Positions 24,601-32,671 of a DNA stretch of 64,000 nt are shown piece after piece. The stretch is from Streptomyces bluensis. GTDB taxonomy: Bacteria; Actinomycetota; Actinomycetes; Streptomycetales; Streptomycetaceae. The translations under genes were made by a program, and so were the position numbers. Every line of letters begins with the position of its first letter. Position 1 is the first letter of the stretch. Location of the stretch: NCBI RefSeq assembly GCF_014650715.1, contig NZ_BMVM01000001.1:744001-808000 (forward strand), read 5' to 3'. A model generated the notes under the pieces. That model was not told where the DNA came from, did not search any database, and saw only the letters and a list, made by a program, of their open reading frames with translations.

Positions 24601-25416
24601 ATGAGCACCCCCCACGCCGCGCGAGACATCGACACCAGCCGGCCACACTCCGCCCGCATGTACGACTACTACCTCGGCGGCAAGGACCACTTCGACATCG
24701 ACAAGAAGGCTGCCGAGTCGGTCGCCGCGGCGTATCCCGGCGTCTTCGTGTGCGCCCGCGAGAACCGCGCCTTCATGCACCGGGCCACCCGCGTCCTCGC
24801 GCGGGAGCACGGTATCCGGCAGTGGCTCGACATCGGCACCGGCATCCCCACCGAGCCGAACCTGCATCAGGTGGCCCAGGCCGTGGTGCCGGAGGCCAGG
24901 GTGGTCTACGCCGACAACGACCCCCTCGTCCTCAAGTACGCCGAGCGCCTGATGCGCAGCACGCCCCAGGGCCGTACCACCTATATCGAGGCGGACGTCA
25001 ACGACCCCGAGGCGCTCCTGAACGCCCCCGAGCTGGCCGAGGTCCTGGATCTCAGCCGGCCCGTGGCCCTGTCCCTGAACGCGCTCATGCACTTCATCAC
25101 CGACGCCCAGGACCCGTACGGGATCGTCGGCCGTCTGCTGGGCGCCCTCCCCTCGGGCAGCGCCCTGGCACTGAGCCACTGCACGCCCGACTTCGACCCG
25201 CCCACCTGGCAGAAGGTCACCGACATCTACACCAACGCCGGAACTCCGGTGCAGATCCGCTCCCAGAAGGACGTCGCGCGCTTCTTCGACGGGCTCGACC
25301 TCCTCGACCCCGGCATCACCGTCGGCCACCGCTGGCGCCCCGACGCCCCGGCCGGTGACACCGCCCCCACGGACGCCGAGGTCAGCCTGTGGACCGGGGT
25401 GGGTATCAAGCGGTAG
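24601..25416 (+). CDS. DUF574 (SAV2177-family) SAM-dependent methyltransferase
   Basis: 271 residues, ATG start with AAAGGA about 7 bases upstream. The family signatures are all visible: 'SARMYDYYLGGKDHFDIDK', 'WLDIGTGIPTEPNLHQVAQ' (the SAM-binding motif), 'VVYADNDPLVLKYAERLM' and 'PVALSLNALMHFI'. Members are numerous in Streptomyces and commonly follow WhiJ/DUF397 genes. The methyl acceptor is unknown. It lies 85 bases after the DUF397 gene in the same direction and ends before a strong convergent terminator. Confidence 0.92.
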   Translation: MSTPHAARDIDTSRPHSARMYDYYLGGKDHFDIDKKAAESVAAAYPGVFVCARENRAFMHRATRVLAREHGIRQWLDIGTGIPTEPNLHQVAQAVVPEARVVYADNDPLVLKYAERLMRSTPQGRTTYIEADVNDPEALLNAPELAEVLDLSRPVALSLNALMHFITDAQDPYGIVGRLLGALPSGSALALSHCTPDFDPPTWQKVTDIYTNAGTPVQIRSQKDVARFFDGLDLLDPGITVGHRWRPDAPAGDTAPTDAEVSLWTGVGIKR

Positions 25417-25425
25417 GCACCGCGG

Positions 25426-25451
25426 CGAGGGGCCGGGCGACCGGCCCCTCG
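25426..25451. terminator. Strong convergent hairpin terminator
   Basis: CGAGGGGCCGG and its exact complement form an 11-base stem around the 4-base loop gcga (25437-25440). It sits between the convergent methyltransferase and threonine aldolase genes. There is no T tract, as is common for streptomycete terminators. Confidence 0.85.
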
Positions 25452-25485
25452 GCGCCGCCGGGATCGCTCCTGCGCAGGTCGGACA

Positions 25486-26538
25486 TCAGGCGGCATGCCG
25501 GCTGACGGCTTGGAGGAGGTGGTCGACGTCCTGCGGTGTGGTGGCGAAGGACGTGACGAAGCGGACGACTCCCGGCTCCCAGCGGTCGTGGTAGAAGGCG
25601 TAGCCGTCGGCCAGGAGCCCCTCCGTGACCTGCTGGGGCAGGCGGCAGAAGAGGATGTTGGCGTCGGCGGCGCCGAGCAGTCCGACCTCGGGTATGCCCT
25701 TCAGGCCCTCCTGGAGACGGGCGGCCATGGCATTGGCGTGCGTCGCGTTGCGCAGCCACAGGTCGTCGGTGAGGTAGGCGTCGAGCTGGGCGGCGTGGAA
25801 GCGCGCCTTGGAGGCGAGCTGACCGGCTCGCTTGGCACGGAAGGCCAGTTCGGCGGTGAGGGAGCGGTCGAAGACGACGATCGCGTCGGCGGTCATCGTG
25901 CCGTTCTTGGTGGCTCCGAAGGACAGCAGGTCGACACCGGCCCGCCAGGTCAGCTCGGCGGGAGTGCAGCGGAGGGAGGCGACGGCCCCCGCGAACCGGG
26001 CGCCGTCCATGTGCAGGCGCAGCCCCGCGTCCCTGGCGATCGAGCCGAGGGTGCGGATCTCGTCGAGGGTGTAGACCGCCCCGGTCTCGGTGGCCTGAGT
26101 GACGCTCACGACCGAGGGTTCCACGCTGTGTACGTCCCCGGCCTTGTGCCGTCCCGCCGCCCGCAGTTCGCCGGGGTCGATCTTGGCGTCGTCGCCACCG
26201 AGCGGGATGAGTTTGGCGCCCGCGGTGTAGAACTCGGGCGCGCCGCACTCGTCGTTGTTGATGTGGCTGTCGCGGTGGCACAGCACGCTGCCCCAGGGCG
26301 GAGTCAGCGCGGCCAGGCTCAGTGCGTTCGCCGCCGAGCCCGTGGAGACCAGCAGTACGTCCACCTCGCGCTCGAAGATGTCGCTCAGCCGACGCCGGAC
26401 CGCGGCCGTGCTGTCGTCGGCCCCATAGGGCATGGCATGCCCTGAGGCCGCCCGAGCCACGGCCTCGATGATCTCCGGGGAGGTGCCGGCGGCGTTGTCG
26501 CTGCTGAAGATGCGCGCGGCGGGAGTTGTGGTGCTCAT
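25486..26538 (-). CDS. Threonine aldolase family protein (PLP-dependent)
   Basis: 350 residues from ATG at 26538 (AAGGAA upstream; a TTG two codons earlier is possible). It has the fold type I PLP enzyme pattern of low-specificity L-threonine aldolases: 'RIFSSDNAAGTSPEIIEA' at the start, 'LLVSTGSAANALSLA', 'HINNDECGAPEFYT', 'RLHMDGARFAGAVA' at 174-187 and 'LSFGATKNGTM' with the Schiff-base Lys211. It would cleave threonine or other beta-hydroxy amino acids to glycine plus an aldehyde. It lies 84 bases downstream of a TetR gene in the same direction, suggesting a small controlled unit. Confidence 0.9.
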   Translation of the reverse strand: MSTTTPAARIFSSDNAAGTSPEIIEAVARAASGHAMPYGADDSTAAVRRRLSDIFEREVDVLLVSTGSAANALSLAALTPPWGSVLCHRDSHINNDECGAPEFYTAGAKLIPLGGDDAKIDPGELRAAGRHKAGDVHSVEPSVVSVTQATETGAVYTLDEIRTLGSIARDAGLRLHMDGARFAGAVASLRCTPAELTWRAGVDLLSFGATKNGTMTADAIVVFDRSLTAELAFRAKRAGQLASKARFHAAQLDAYLTDDLWLRNATHANAMAARLQEGLKGIPEVGLLGAADANILFCRLPQQVTEGLLADGYAFYHDRWEPGVVRFVTSFATTPQDVDHLLQAVSRHAA

Positions 26539-26622
26539 GGCCAAAGTTCCTTGTTTCCTGGGCTTGAAAGGGGGCGGGGCGGGTGGTCGTGGTGTCCCGG
26601 CTCGGCATCCGGCTCCGGCGGC

Positions 26623-27315
26623 TCAGGCTCCGCGGTGGGGCCCCGGTGCCGGGGAGCCTGAGGGCGGGGCGGGCGTCGCGGCCGGGTCGGCCGCGTGGAT
26701 GAGCTGGCGCAGGGCCTCGTAGTAGACCTCGTGGTCGGTCACGGCAGCCAGGATCACGGCGAGATGGCCGGTCAGCACGGGGTACGCCTCCGGGTCGAGC
26801 GCGGCCAGCGTCGTACGGGTCGCCGCCTGGGCCGACTTCGGGTCGCGGTGGTCGACGAAGCTCGCGCTGCCGAGGGTGAGCAGATACATCCGCCGGTACG
26901 CGGCGATCGCCGCCTCGGGGGTCATCCCGGCCGCGAGGCTGTCGGCAAGCTGCGGTTCGACCAGGCGGGCCAGCAGGTTCGGGCCCAGCCAGGGGCGCGT
27001 GCCACGCAGGGCGAGCAGTCCCGGATGAGCCGCCAGCAGCCGGTACAGCGCGGTGAACCGGGTCTCGGTGGCCTCGGCCCAGTGGGTGTCGGGCTCGACC
27101 TCGGGCAGCCGGGCGGCCAGGTGGTCGGTGCACAGGTCCAGCAGTCCGGCCAGGTCGGTGCAGCGACGCTGGAGAGAGGCGAGGGAGATCTCCAGCCGCG
27201 CGGCCAGCGCACGGAAGGTCAGCGCCTCAGGGCCGCCCTCATCGATCAGGAGGAGGGCGGTTTCGGCGATGCGGTCCGGGGTCGCCCGGTCCAGCGACGG
27301 GGAGTGACGGGGCAT
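26623..27315 (-). CDS. TetR-family transcriptional regulator
   Basis: 230 residues from ATG at 27315. A TACAAT -10 box (27328-27323) lies 7 bases before this ATG and no Shine-Dalgarno is present, so the mRNA is probably leaderless; the ATG at 27324 falls inside the -10 box and is rejected. The N-terminal DNA-binding domain reads 'RIAETALLLIDEGGPEALTFRALAARLEISLASLQRRCTDLAGLLD' in segments of a TetR helix-turn-helix. The C-terminal ligand domain resembles TetR_C types. It overlaps its own operator palindrome and probably represses itself and perhaps the threonine aldolase gene. Confidence 0.88.
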   Translation of the reverse strand: MPRHSPSLDRATPDRIAETALLLIDEGGPEALTFRALAARLEISLASLQRRCTDLAGLLDLCTDHLAARLPEVEPDTHWAEATETRFTALYRLLAAHPGLLALRGTRPWLGPNLLARLVEPQLADSLAAGMTPEAAIAAYRRMYLLTLGSASFVDHRDPKSAQAATRTTLAALDPEAYPVLTGHLAVILAAVTDHEVYYEALRQLIHAADPAATPAPPSGSPAPGPHRGA

Positions 27316-27326
27316 ACGGGTCATTG

Positions 27327-27340
27327 TACGGTACGCCGTA
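27327..27340. promoter_or_regulatory. TetR operator overlapping the tetR promoter
   Basis: TACGG and CCGTA arms (27327-27331 and 27336-27340) form a palindrome around TACG, overlapping the -10 box. The sequence resembles common TetR-family operators of the TACGGCGTACCGTA type. Its location predicts autorepression by the adjacent TetR protein. Confidence 0.65.
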
Positions 27341-27400
27341 TCGAACACAGCCGGCCACGCGATCGCCGGCCTGGTATCGCGCTCCCTCTCCAGGGACGGA

Positions 27401-28306
27401 TCAGTCGTGCGGAACCACGGCGACCGGGGCCTCGACGTGGTGCAGGACGGCGTGCGCGACGTGACCGATGTGGGTGCCGAAGCGGCTGGTGCGGATGCGT
27501 CGGCCGACGACGACCAGGCAGGCCCCGCGGGAGGCGTCGACGAGAACCTGCGCGGCGCTGCCGCACTGGCTCACCTCGGTCACCTCCACGTCCGGGAACT
27601 TCTGCCGCCAGGAACGCAGAACCTCGGTCAGGACCGTGGCCTGCTTGCCTGCGAGCACGTCGTAGAGCTCGGCGTCACCTTGGAAGCGGTAGAAGGAGGT
27701 GGGCGGCTCGGGCCAGGCGTGGACCACGCTCAGGGAAGCGTTCCGGCGCGCGGCGGCGTCGAAGGCGAACTCCAGGAGAGTCTCGTCCGGGCGGCCGGTG
27801 TCGAGCCCGAGCACGACGGGCCGGAAGGCGGTCGCGGCGGAGGGCACGCCCGCCGGGTCCATCCTGTGCTCGTCGGCGGCCTGCTCGCCGGCCCGGACCA
27901 GTACCACGGGACGCTCGGCATGGGCGATGACGGCCAAACTGACCGAGCCGACCACGAAGCCCACGATCCCGCTGAAGCCGCATGAGCCCAGCACCATCAG
28001 GTCGGTGGAGTCCGCCGCCTCGATCAGGGCCTCGGCCGGGTCCCCGGTGAGGTGAAGGGTGATCACCTCTACACCGGGATGGCGCAGCCGTAGCCCCTCG
28101 GCGGCCTCACGGGGAACCCTCTCGGTCCACTGCCGCTGGGTCTCGGCACCAGGCAGCGCGGCCTGGAGCACGAGCTCGGGCACAGGCTCCCAGACGTCAA
28201 CGACCCTCAGCGGCAGACCGCGCAGCCGTGCTTCGCGCGCCGCCCATTCGGCAGCAGCCCGGCTCTCGGACGATCCGTCGAAGCCCACCGTGACGGTTCG
28301 GAACAT
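27401..28306 (-). CDS. Universal stress protein with two UspA domains
   Basis: 301 residues from ATG at 28306, with AGGAGG 8 bases upstream (a GTG three codons earlier is less likely). It has two tandem Usp domains: 'TVTVGFDGSSESRAAAEWAAREA' with 'LMVLGSCGFSGIVGFVVGSVSLAVIAHAERPVVLVR' in the first and 'PVVLGLDTGRPDETLLEFAFDAAARR' with 'LVVVGRRIRTSRFGTHIGHVAHAVLHHVEAPVAVV' in the second. The first domain keeps the ATP-binding G-x2-G-x9-G(S) pattern. Divergent from a second two-domain Usp gene; both belong to a cluster of three Usp genes. Confidence 0.92.
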   Translation of the reverse strand: MFRTVTVGFDGSSESRAAAEWAAREARLRGLPLRVVDVWEPVPELVLQAALPGAETQRQWTERVPREAAEGLRLRHPGVEVITLHLTGDPAEALIEAADSTDLMVLGSCGFSGIVGFVVGSVSLAVIAHAERPVVLVRAGEQAADEHRMDPAGVPSAATAFRPVVLGLDTGRPDETLLEFAFDAAARRNASLSVVHAWPEPPTSFYRFQGDAELYDVLAGKQATVLTEVLRSWRQKFPDVEVTEVSQCGSAAQVLVDASRGACLVVVGRRIRTSRFGTHIGHVAHAVLHHVEAPVAVVPHD

Positions 28307-28339
28307 CGTCTCCACCTCCTGGGACCAGGCTCCCCTTCC

Positions 28340-28358
28340 AGCGTGGTGACGCCACGCT
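28340..28358. promoter_or_regulatory. Inverted repeat in the divergent Usp promoter region
   Basis: AGCGTGG (28340-28346) and CCACGCT (28352-28358) form a perfect 7-base inverted repeat with a 5-base spacer, 34 bases upstream of the minus-strand Usp start. It could be an operator or a small hairpin. Confidence 0.35.
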
Positions 28359-28369
28359 CACGGGGTCAA

Positions 28370-28383
28370 GGGCCGCAAGTCCC
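28370..28383. promoter_or_regulatory. Possible DevR/OsdR (dormancy) box
   Basis: GGGCCGCAAGTCCC keeps the GGG-n-C and AGTCCC ends of the DosR/DevR consensus (GGGACTTNAGTCCC type), matching about 10 of 14 positions. It lies between two divergent universal stress protein genes, the kind of target the Streptomyces OsdR regulator is known to control. The match is imperfect. Confidence 0.35.
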
Positions 28384-28591
28384 TCCACGGGACCGACCGA
28401 CCCCTCGCCGACCGGATTCCCTGACATGAGCCGCTCCGGGCCTGCCCGAGCACCCACCTGGAACGGGACCACATGCGCCCCGGGATCCGGGGTACTCCGG
28501 GAATGAGTCCGCCGATGGCCGTCCGGTGGCAGTCCGGACCGGCGTGAACGCCCACGCCATCTCCGCTTCGTACGACACGGAGGCAGCCGCC

Positions 28592-29467
28592 ATGGAACGA
28601 GTTCTCACCGTAGGCCTCGACGGCTCGCCGGAGAGCCTTGCCGCCGCCCGTTGGGCGGCTGACGAAGCGGAGCGGCGAAGACTCACCCTGCGCCTGCTGC
28701 ACGCCTGGCCCGTGCTGGCGCCGGAACCGACGCACCTCCCCTCGGAGATCGACCAGAACTATTGGGCGAAGCACATCGTGCACACCACACGGGCGGAACT
28801 CCAAGCACACCGGCCGGGCCTCACCATCGTGGGCAACCTCGTCCCTGACGAGGCCCAGCACGCACTGGTCCAGGCGGCGTCGGAGTCCGAGATGCTCGTG
28901 CTGGGCTCGCGAGGGCTGGCACCCGTGGAGAGCTACTTCCTGGGTGACATCGGCATGTCCGTCGTGGCACGGGCCGAACGGCCAGTCGTTCTGGTGCGTG
29001 CCGCACCACCTGAACACAGGCCATCTCCCGCTTCAGGTACGCCGGCCGGCGTGGTGGTAGCCCTCAAACTGCACGGCCCGTGCGACGACCTGCTGGAATT
29101 CGCCTTCACCACCGCCGCGGCGCGGCACCTGCCCCTTCGCGCCGTTCATGGCCGCAGCGTCCCGCTGCACGCCCACACCCCCTGGGGCCTCGACCGCTCC
29201 GTCACGGAAGGCATCATCCAGGACGCGCAGCAGCACCTGGGCCAGGCCCTGCGCCCTTGGAGGGAGAAGTTTCCCGGCGTGACGGTGGCTGACCTCACCC
29301 CCCTGGAAAGCCCCGCCAAGGCTGTCCTACAAGCCGCCGAGGACGCCGACCTGCTGGTCGTCGGGCGACGCAGGCGGCATCCCACCCCGGCACCGCGCCT
29401 GGGCCCGGTGACCCAGGCCGCCATCCACCACGCCCGCTGCCCGGTCGCGGTCGTCCCCCATGACTGA
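28592..29467 (+). CDS. Universal stress protein with two UspA domains
   Basis: 291 residues from ATG 28592 (GGAGG about 9 bases upstream). Tandem Usp domains: 'VLTVGLDGSPESLAAARWAADEAERR' and 'LVLGSRGLAPVESYFLGDIGMSVVARAERPVVLVR' in the first; 'GVVVALKLHGPCDDLLEFAFTTAAARH' and 'LLVVGRRRRHPTPAPRLGPVTQAAIHHARCPVAVV' in the second. The first carries the ATP-binding loop pattern; the second has lost most Gly positions. Divergent from the Usp gene at 27401 and followed by a single-domain Usp. Confidence 0.92.
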   Translation: MERVLTVGLDGSPESLAAARWAADEAERRRLTLRLLHAWPVLAPEPTHLPSEIDQNYWAKHIVHTTRAELQAHRPGLTIVGNLVPDEAQHALVQAASESEMLVLGSRGLAPVESYFLGDIGMSVVARAERPVVLVRAAPPEHRPSPASGTPAGVVVALKLHGPCDDLLEFAFTTAAARHLPLRAVHGRSVPLHAHTPWGLDRSVTEGIIQDAQQHLGQALRPWREKFPGVTVADLTPLESPAKAVLQAAEDADLLVVGRRRRHPTPAPRLGPVTQAAIHHARCPVAVVPHD

Positions 29468-29659
29468 AGTCCGGCCAGGGCTGCAATCGGGAGGGAACGG
29501 CGTCCTGGGTCAGCTCACCGGGCCGCTGGGCCGGTGCGAGGACCGCAAGGCACGCCTCAGGCGTGGGCATGCTCCTTCGATCACCCCGCGAGGTGGCGGC
29601 ACACGGCTGCCACAGGGATGGTGAGAGGGGGGTACAAGGCGCGATCAGGCAGGTGCGTG

Positions 29660-30124
29660 ATGAGTGACGAGGCGACGTCAGTGCCGCGGATTGTGGTGGG
29701 TGTCGACGGCTCCGAATCGTCGAAGGCGGCCCTGCGGTGGGCGGTCGGCCAGGGGAAGCTGACGGGTGGTGTGGTCGAGGCGATCATCGCCTGGGACTTC
29801 CCGACGGCCTGGTACGGCTTGGCTCCGCCCACAGACAGGGCTCCGGTGGACTACCAGAAGGAGGCACGCACGATGCTGGACCAGGCGATCGACGAGGCCC
29901 TCGGCCCGGGCCCGGGACGGCCCGTCGACCTCCGCCCCGTCTCGGCCCACGGACACCCGGCCGCCGTCCTGCTCGATGCCGCCGCGGGAGCGCAGTTGCT
30001 GGTCGTGGGCAACCGCGGGCACGGCGGATTCAGCGAGGCACTGCTGGGGTCGGTCGGCCAGCACTGTGTGCAGCACGCCCCGTGCCCCGTCGTCGTGGTC
30101 CGCGATTCCGGCCGCGGAGCCTGA
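29660..30124 (+). CDS. Universal stress protein, single UspA domain
   Basis: 154 residues from ATG 29660; a GTG one codon earlier is also possible and the ribosome binding site is weak. The domain reads 'RIVVGVDGSESSKAALRWAVGQGK' and ends 'LLVVGNRGHGGFSEALLGSVGQHCVQHAPCPVVVVR', preserving the full G-x2-G-x9-GS ATP-binding motif. It probably binds ATP. It lies 192 bases after the two-domain Usp and converges on YjbQ with only 22 bases between the stop codons. Confidence 0.93.
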   Translation: MSDEATSVPRIVVGVDGSESSKAALRWAVGQGKLTGGVVEAIIAWDFPTAWYGLAPPTDRAPVDYQKEARTMLDQAIDEALGPGPGRPVDLRPVSAHGHPAAVLLDAAAGAQLLVVGNRGHGGFSEALLGSVGQHCVQHAPCPVVVVRDSGRGA

Positions 30125-30146
30125 GCACCGCGAGGACGTTCCTTGC

Positions 30147-30569
30147 TCAGCCCAGGAAGCTCAACCTCACCTGACGGTTGGGGTTGTCCCGGTTCGTGTC
30201 GACGAGACACACCGACTGCCACGTACCCAGCTCCAGTCGTCCGTCGATGACCGGCAGCGTGGCGTGGGGGGCCACGATCGCCGGGAGGACGTGGTCGCGG
30301 CCGTGACCGGCGCTGCCGTGGCGGTGTTGCCAGCGGTCGTCCGCGGGCAGGAGGGAGCGCAGCGCGGCGAGAAGGTCGTCGTCGCTGCCGGCGCCGGTCT
30401 CGATCAGGGCCACTCCAGCGGTCGCGTGCGGGACGAAGACGTTGAGGAGGCCGCTGCGTCCGGCGGCCGCCTCCCGCAGGAACTCCTCACATTCGCGGGT
30501 GAGATCGACGACCGACTCCCGGGAGCCGGAGGCGACGTTCAGGACTCGGGTGGTGAAGGCATCGGACAT
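30147..30569 (-). CDS. YjbQ/UPF0047 family protein (secondary thiamine-phosphate synthase type)
   Basis: 140 residues from ATG at 30569, the usual length; GGATGGAGG precedes it. Signatures are 'HATAGVALIETGAGSDDDLLAAL', 'HGSAGHGRDHVLPAIVAPHATLPVIDGRLELGTWQSVCLVDTNRDNPNRQV' in pieces, with the conserved His and Glu/Asp cluster that binds metal. The E. coli member YjbQ has weak thiamine-phosphate synthase activity, but the physiological role is uncertain. Convergent with the Usp gene. Confidence 0.9.
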   Translation of the reverse strand: MSDAFTTRVLNVASGSRESVVDLTRECEEFLREAAAGRSGLLNVFVPHATAGVALIETGAGSDDDLLAALRSLLPADDRWQHRHGSAGHGRDHVLPAIVAPHATLPVIDGRLELGTWQSVCLVDTNRDNPNRQVRLSFLG

Positions 30570-30654
30570 GCCTCCATCCTCGCTCACCCGCCGGGCCGGG
30601 CACGGCAGCTACTGCCCGCTGGGCGATACCAGGGGTCCATTCCGCGAGACACCA

Positions 30655-30684
30655 TTGACCCTGCGGGAGCCACCTCGTTACGTT
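30655..30684 (+). promoter_or_regulatory. Promoter of the ssu leader ORF (leaderless)
   Basis: TTGACC (30655-30660) and TACGTT (30679-30684) are separated by 18 bases. The ATG of the leader ORF follows 7 bases later with no Shine-Dalgarno sequence, which predicts that the transcript starts at the ATG. Confidence 0.65.
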
Positions 30685-30691
30685 CAGCGGC

Positions 30692-30775
30692 ATGTTGCGT
30701 CCCGTCATGCTCACTTCGCGCGGTCACATCGACCTGCTGCGGGTGGCCTCCGCCGCGTGTCCGCGCGGCTGCTGA
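30692..30775 (+). CDS. Cysteine-containing leader peptide of the ssu operon
   Basis: A 27-codon ORF (ATG at 30692, TGA at 30773) encoding a peptide with the segments LTSRGHIDLL and RVASAACPRGC. The HIDLLRV-x-S-x-x-C pattern is one I know from actinobacterial leader peptides found before sulfur-assimilation genes. Cysteines are the 23rd and last residues. It lies 147 bases upstream of ssuC and starts without a Shine-Dalgarno. The likely role is cis-regulation: ribosome stalling or pausing at Cys codons when cysteine is short would change expression of the downstream sulfonate genes. Confidence 0.8.
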   Translation: MLRPVMLTSRGHIDLLRVASAACPRGC

Positions 30776-30921
30776 CGCCTCTCTCCCCGCTCTCTCCTTC
30801 TCCTCGCGCCCGCGCGTCGTCCCGCCCGCACGCCTGATCGTGTTCGGCTGCGGCTGATCCGTGTCCGGCGTGCGCCGCCCGAGTGCGTTCCCTCACCGGT
30901 CCCCTCCCCCGTGGAGCATCC

Positions 30922-31839
30922 ATGAGCATCAGTCATGCCCCGCCCGGGTCTCCCGAATCCGATATTTCGGGTATCCGCAAGACGAACGCCGGGCCCGCCG
31001 GGCCCCCGGCCGCAGACACCGCCGGGCACGTTCCTGTCGCCCTCGAACCCATCGTCCCCAGCTCCGCCCGACGCACCCGTGTCCCCCGGTGGCTGCGTCG
31101 CACCACAGGACCCCTCCTTCTCCTCGCTCTGTGGCAACTCCTCAGCGCCACAGGAGTGTTGACGTCGGACGTACTCGCTTCACCGGGGCGGATCGCGCGG
31201 GTCGCGGGGGACCTCGTCGCCGACGGTTCACTGCCGGCGGCCATGGGCACGTCCGTGCAGCGGGTCGCGGCAGGCCTGCTGTTCGGAGCCGTCGCCGGTA
31301 CCGGCCTCGCCCTGCTCTCGGGTCTGTTCCGGATCGGCGAGGACCTCGTGGACGCCCCCGTCCAGATGCTGCGGACCGTGCCCTTCGTGGGGCTCATCCC
31401 GCTGTTCATCATCTGGTTCGGCATCGGCGAGGCCCCGAAGGTGGCGATCATCACCCTCGGTGTGTCCTTCCCGCTGTATCTGAACGTGTACGCCGGGATC
31501 CGCGGCGTCGACTCCCAGTTGATCGAGGCCGGGGAGTCGCTCGGACTGTCCAAGTGGGGGCTCGTACGGCACGTCGTTCTCCCGGGCGCGCTTCCGGGTG
31601 CCATGACCGGCCTGCGGTACTCGCTCGGCATCGCCTGGCTTGCGCTCGTGTTCGCCGAGCAGATCAACGCGGATGCCGGGATCGGCTTCCTCATGGTGCA
31701 GGCACGGGACTTCCTGCGAACCGACGTCATCGTGGTCTGCCTGATCGTCTACGCCTTCCTCGGCCTGCTCGCCGACTTCATCGTCCGCTCCTTCGAAAGG
31801 GTGCTGCTGCAATGGCGACCGACGTTCACGGGCCGGTGA
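30922..31839 (+). CDS. ssuC: Aliphatic sulfonate ABC transporter permease SsuC
   Basis: 305 residues from ATG 30922 (GTGGAG upstream). The first 55 residues are a polar, Pro-rich cytoplasmic extension; five to six membrane segments follow. The permease loop reads 'EAGESLGLSKWGLVRHVVLPGALPGAMTGLR', the EAA motif of SsuC/TauC-type proteins, and 'MLRTVPFVGLIPLFIIWFGIGEAPKV' is highly typical. It overlaps ssuB by 28 bases. First structural gene after the Cys leader ORF, in a ssuCBAD operon. Confidence 0.92.
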   Translation: MSISHAPPGSPESDISGIRKTNAGPAGPPAADTAGHVPVALEPIVPSSARRTRVPRWLRRTTGPLLLLALWQLLSATGVLTSDVLASPGRIARVAGDLVADGSLPAAMGTSVQRVAAGLLFGAVAGTGLALLSGLFRIGEDLVDAPVQMLRTVPFVGLIPLFIIWFGIGEAPKVAIITLGVSFPLYLNVYAGIRGVDSQLIEAGESLGLSKWGLVRHVVLPGALPGAMTGLRYSLGIAWLALVFAEQINADAGIGFLMVQARDFLRTDVIVVCLIVYAFLGLLADFIVRSFERVLLQWRPTFTGR

Positions 31840-32576
31840 GTCCTCAGGCGACCGGGGCGCCCCGAGCCGCCCACGCCGTTCACGTGGAGAGCCTGACCCG
31901 GTCCTTCGACGGTCGCGCCGTCATCGATCGGCTCCGGCTCGATGTCCAGCCCGGTGAGTTCGTGGCCCTCCTCGGCCGCAGCGGCTGCGGCAAGTCCACG
32001 CTCCTGCGCATCCTCGCCGGACTCGACCGCGACATCGAGGGCACCGTCCTCGTGCCGCGCCGCAAGGCCGTCGCCTTCCAGGCCCCCCGGCTGATGCCAT
32101 GGAAGAAGGTGTGGCGCAACGTGCTGCTCGGTCTGCCGGGCAAGCCCGAACGCGCCGTCGCCGACCAGGCGCTGGAGGAGGTCGGTCTGAGCCACCGCTC
32201 AGGCGCCTGGCCGAAGACCCTCTCCGGCGGTGAGGCCCAGCGCGCCTCACTGGCACGGGCGTTGGTCCGCGAGCCCGACCTCCTGCTGCTCGACGAGCCG
32301 TTCGGCGCGCTGGACGCCCTCACCCGCATCAAGGCCCAGCGTCTGGTGGGCGAGCTCTGGCAGCGGCGCGGCTGTGCGGTGCTGCTCGTCACGCACGACG
32401 TCGAGGAGGCCCTCCTGCTCGCGGACCGCGTCCTGGTGATGGACGAGGGGGTCATCGCGTACGAGACACCGGTCGAGCTGGAGCGTCCCCGCGCTGTCAC
32501 CGATCCGCGCTTCGCCGAGCTCCGGGGCCGGCTGCTCGAACGCCTCGGCGTCGACACCGCGGCCGACGCCGCCTGA
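31812..32576 (+). CDS. ssuB: Aliphatic sulfonate ABC transporter ATP-binding protein SsuB
   Basis: 254 residues from ATG 31812, inside the last codons of ssuC. Walker A GRSGCGKS is at 55-62, signature LSGGE at 137-141 and Walker B LLLLDE at 157-162, followed by 'VLLVTHDVEEALLLADRVLVMD'. 'FQAPRLMPWKKVWRNV' is the Q-loop typical of SsuB/TauB. It energises import through SsuC of sulfonates delivered by the SsuA protein encoded next. Confidence 0.92.
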   Translation: MATDVHGPVSPQATGAPRAAHAVHVESLTRSFDGRAVIDRLRLDVQPGEFVALLGRSGCGKSTLLRILAGLDRDIEGTVLVPRRKAVAFQAPRLMPWKKVWRNVLLGLPGKPERAVADQALEEVGLSHRSGAWPKTLSGGEAQRASLARALVREPDLLLLDEPFGALDALTRIKAQRLVGELWQRRGCAVLLVTHDVEEALLLADRVLVMDEGVIAYETPVELERPRAVTDPRFAELRGRLLERLGVDTAADAA

Positions 32577-32671
32577 ACTCCCCAGAACAGATGCCAGTTG
32601 CATCCCGCGCCTCCGCACCCGCCCCCGCCCCCGCAAAATCCCTCACCCTGCACCTACCGAACGGAACCGTC

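Noticed and set aside
27316..27324. ATG at 27324 as start of the TetR gene
   Set aside because: It lies inside the TACAAT -10 box, so it could not be on the mRNA made from that promoter. The next ATG fits a leaderless start.
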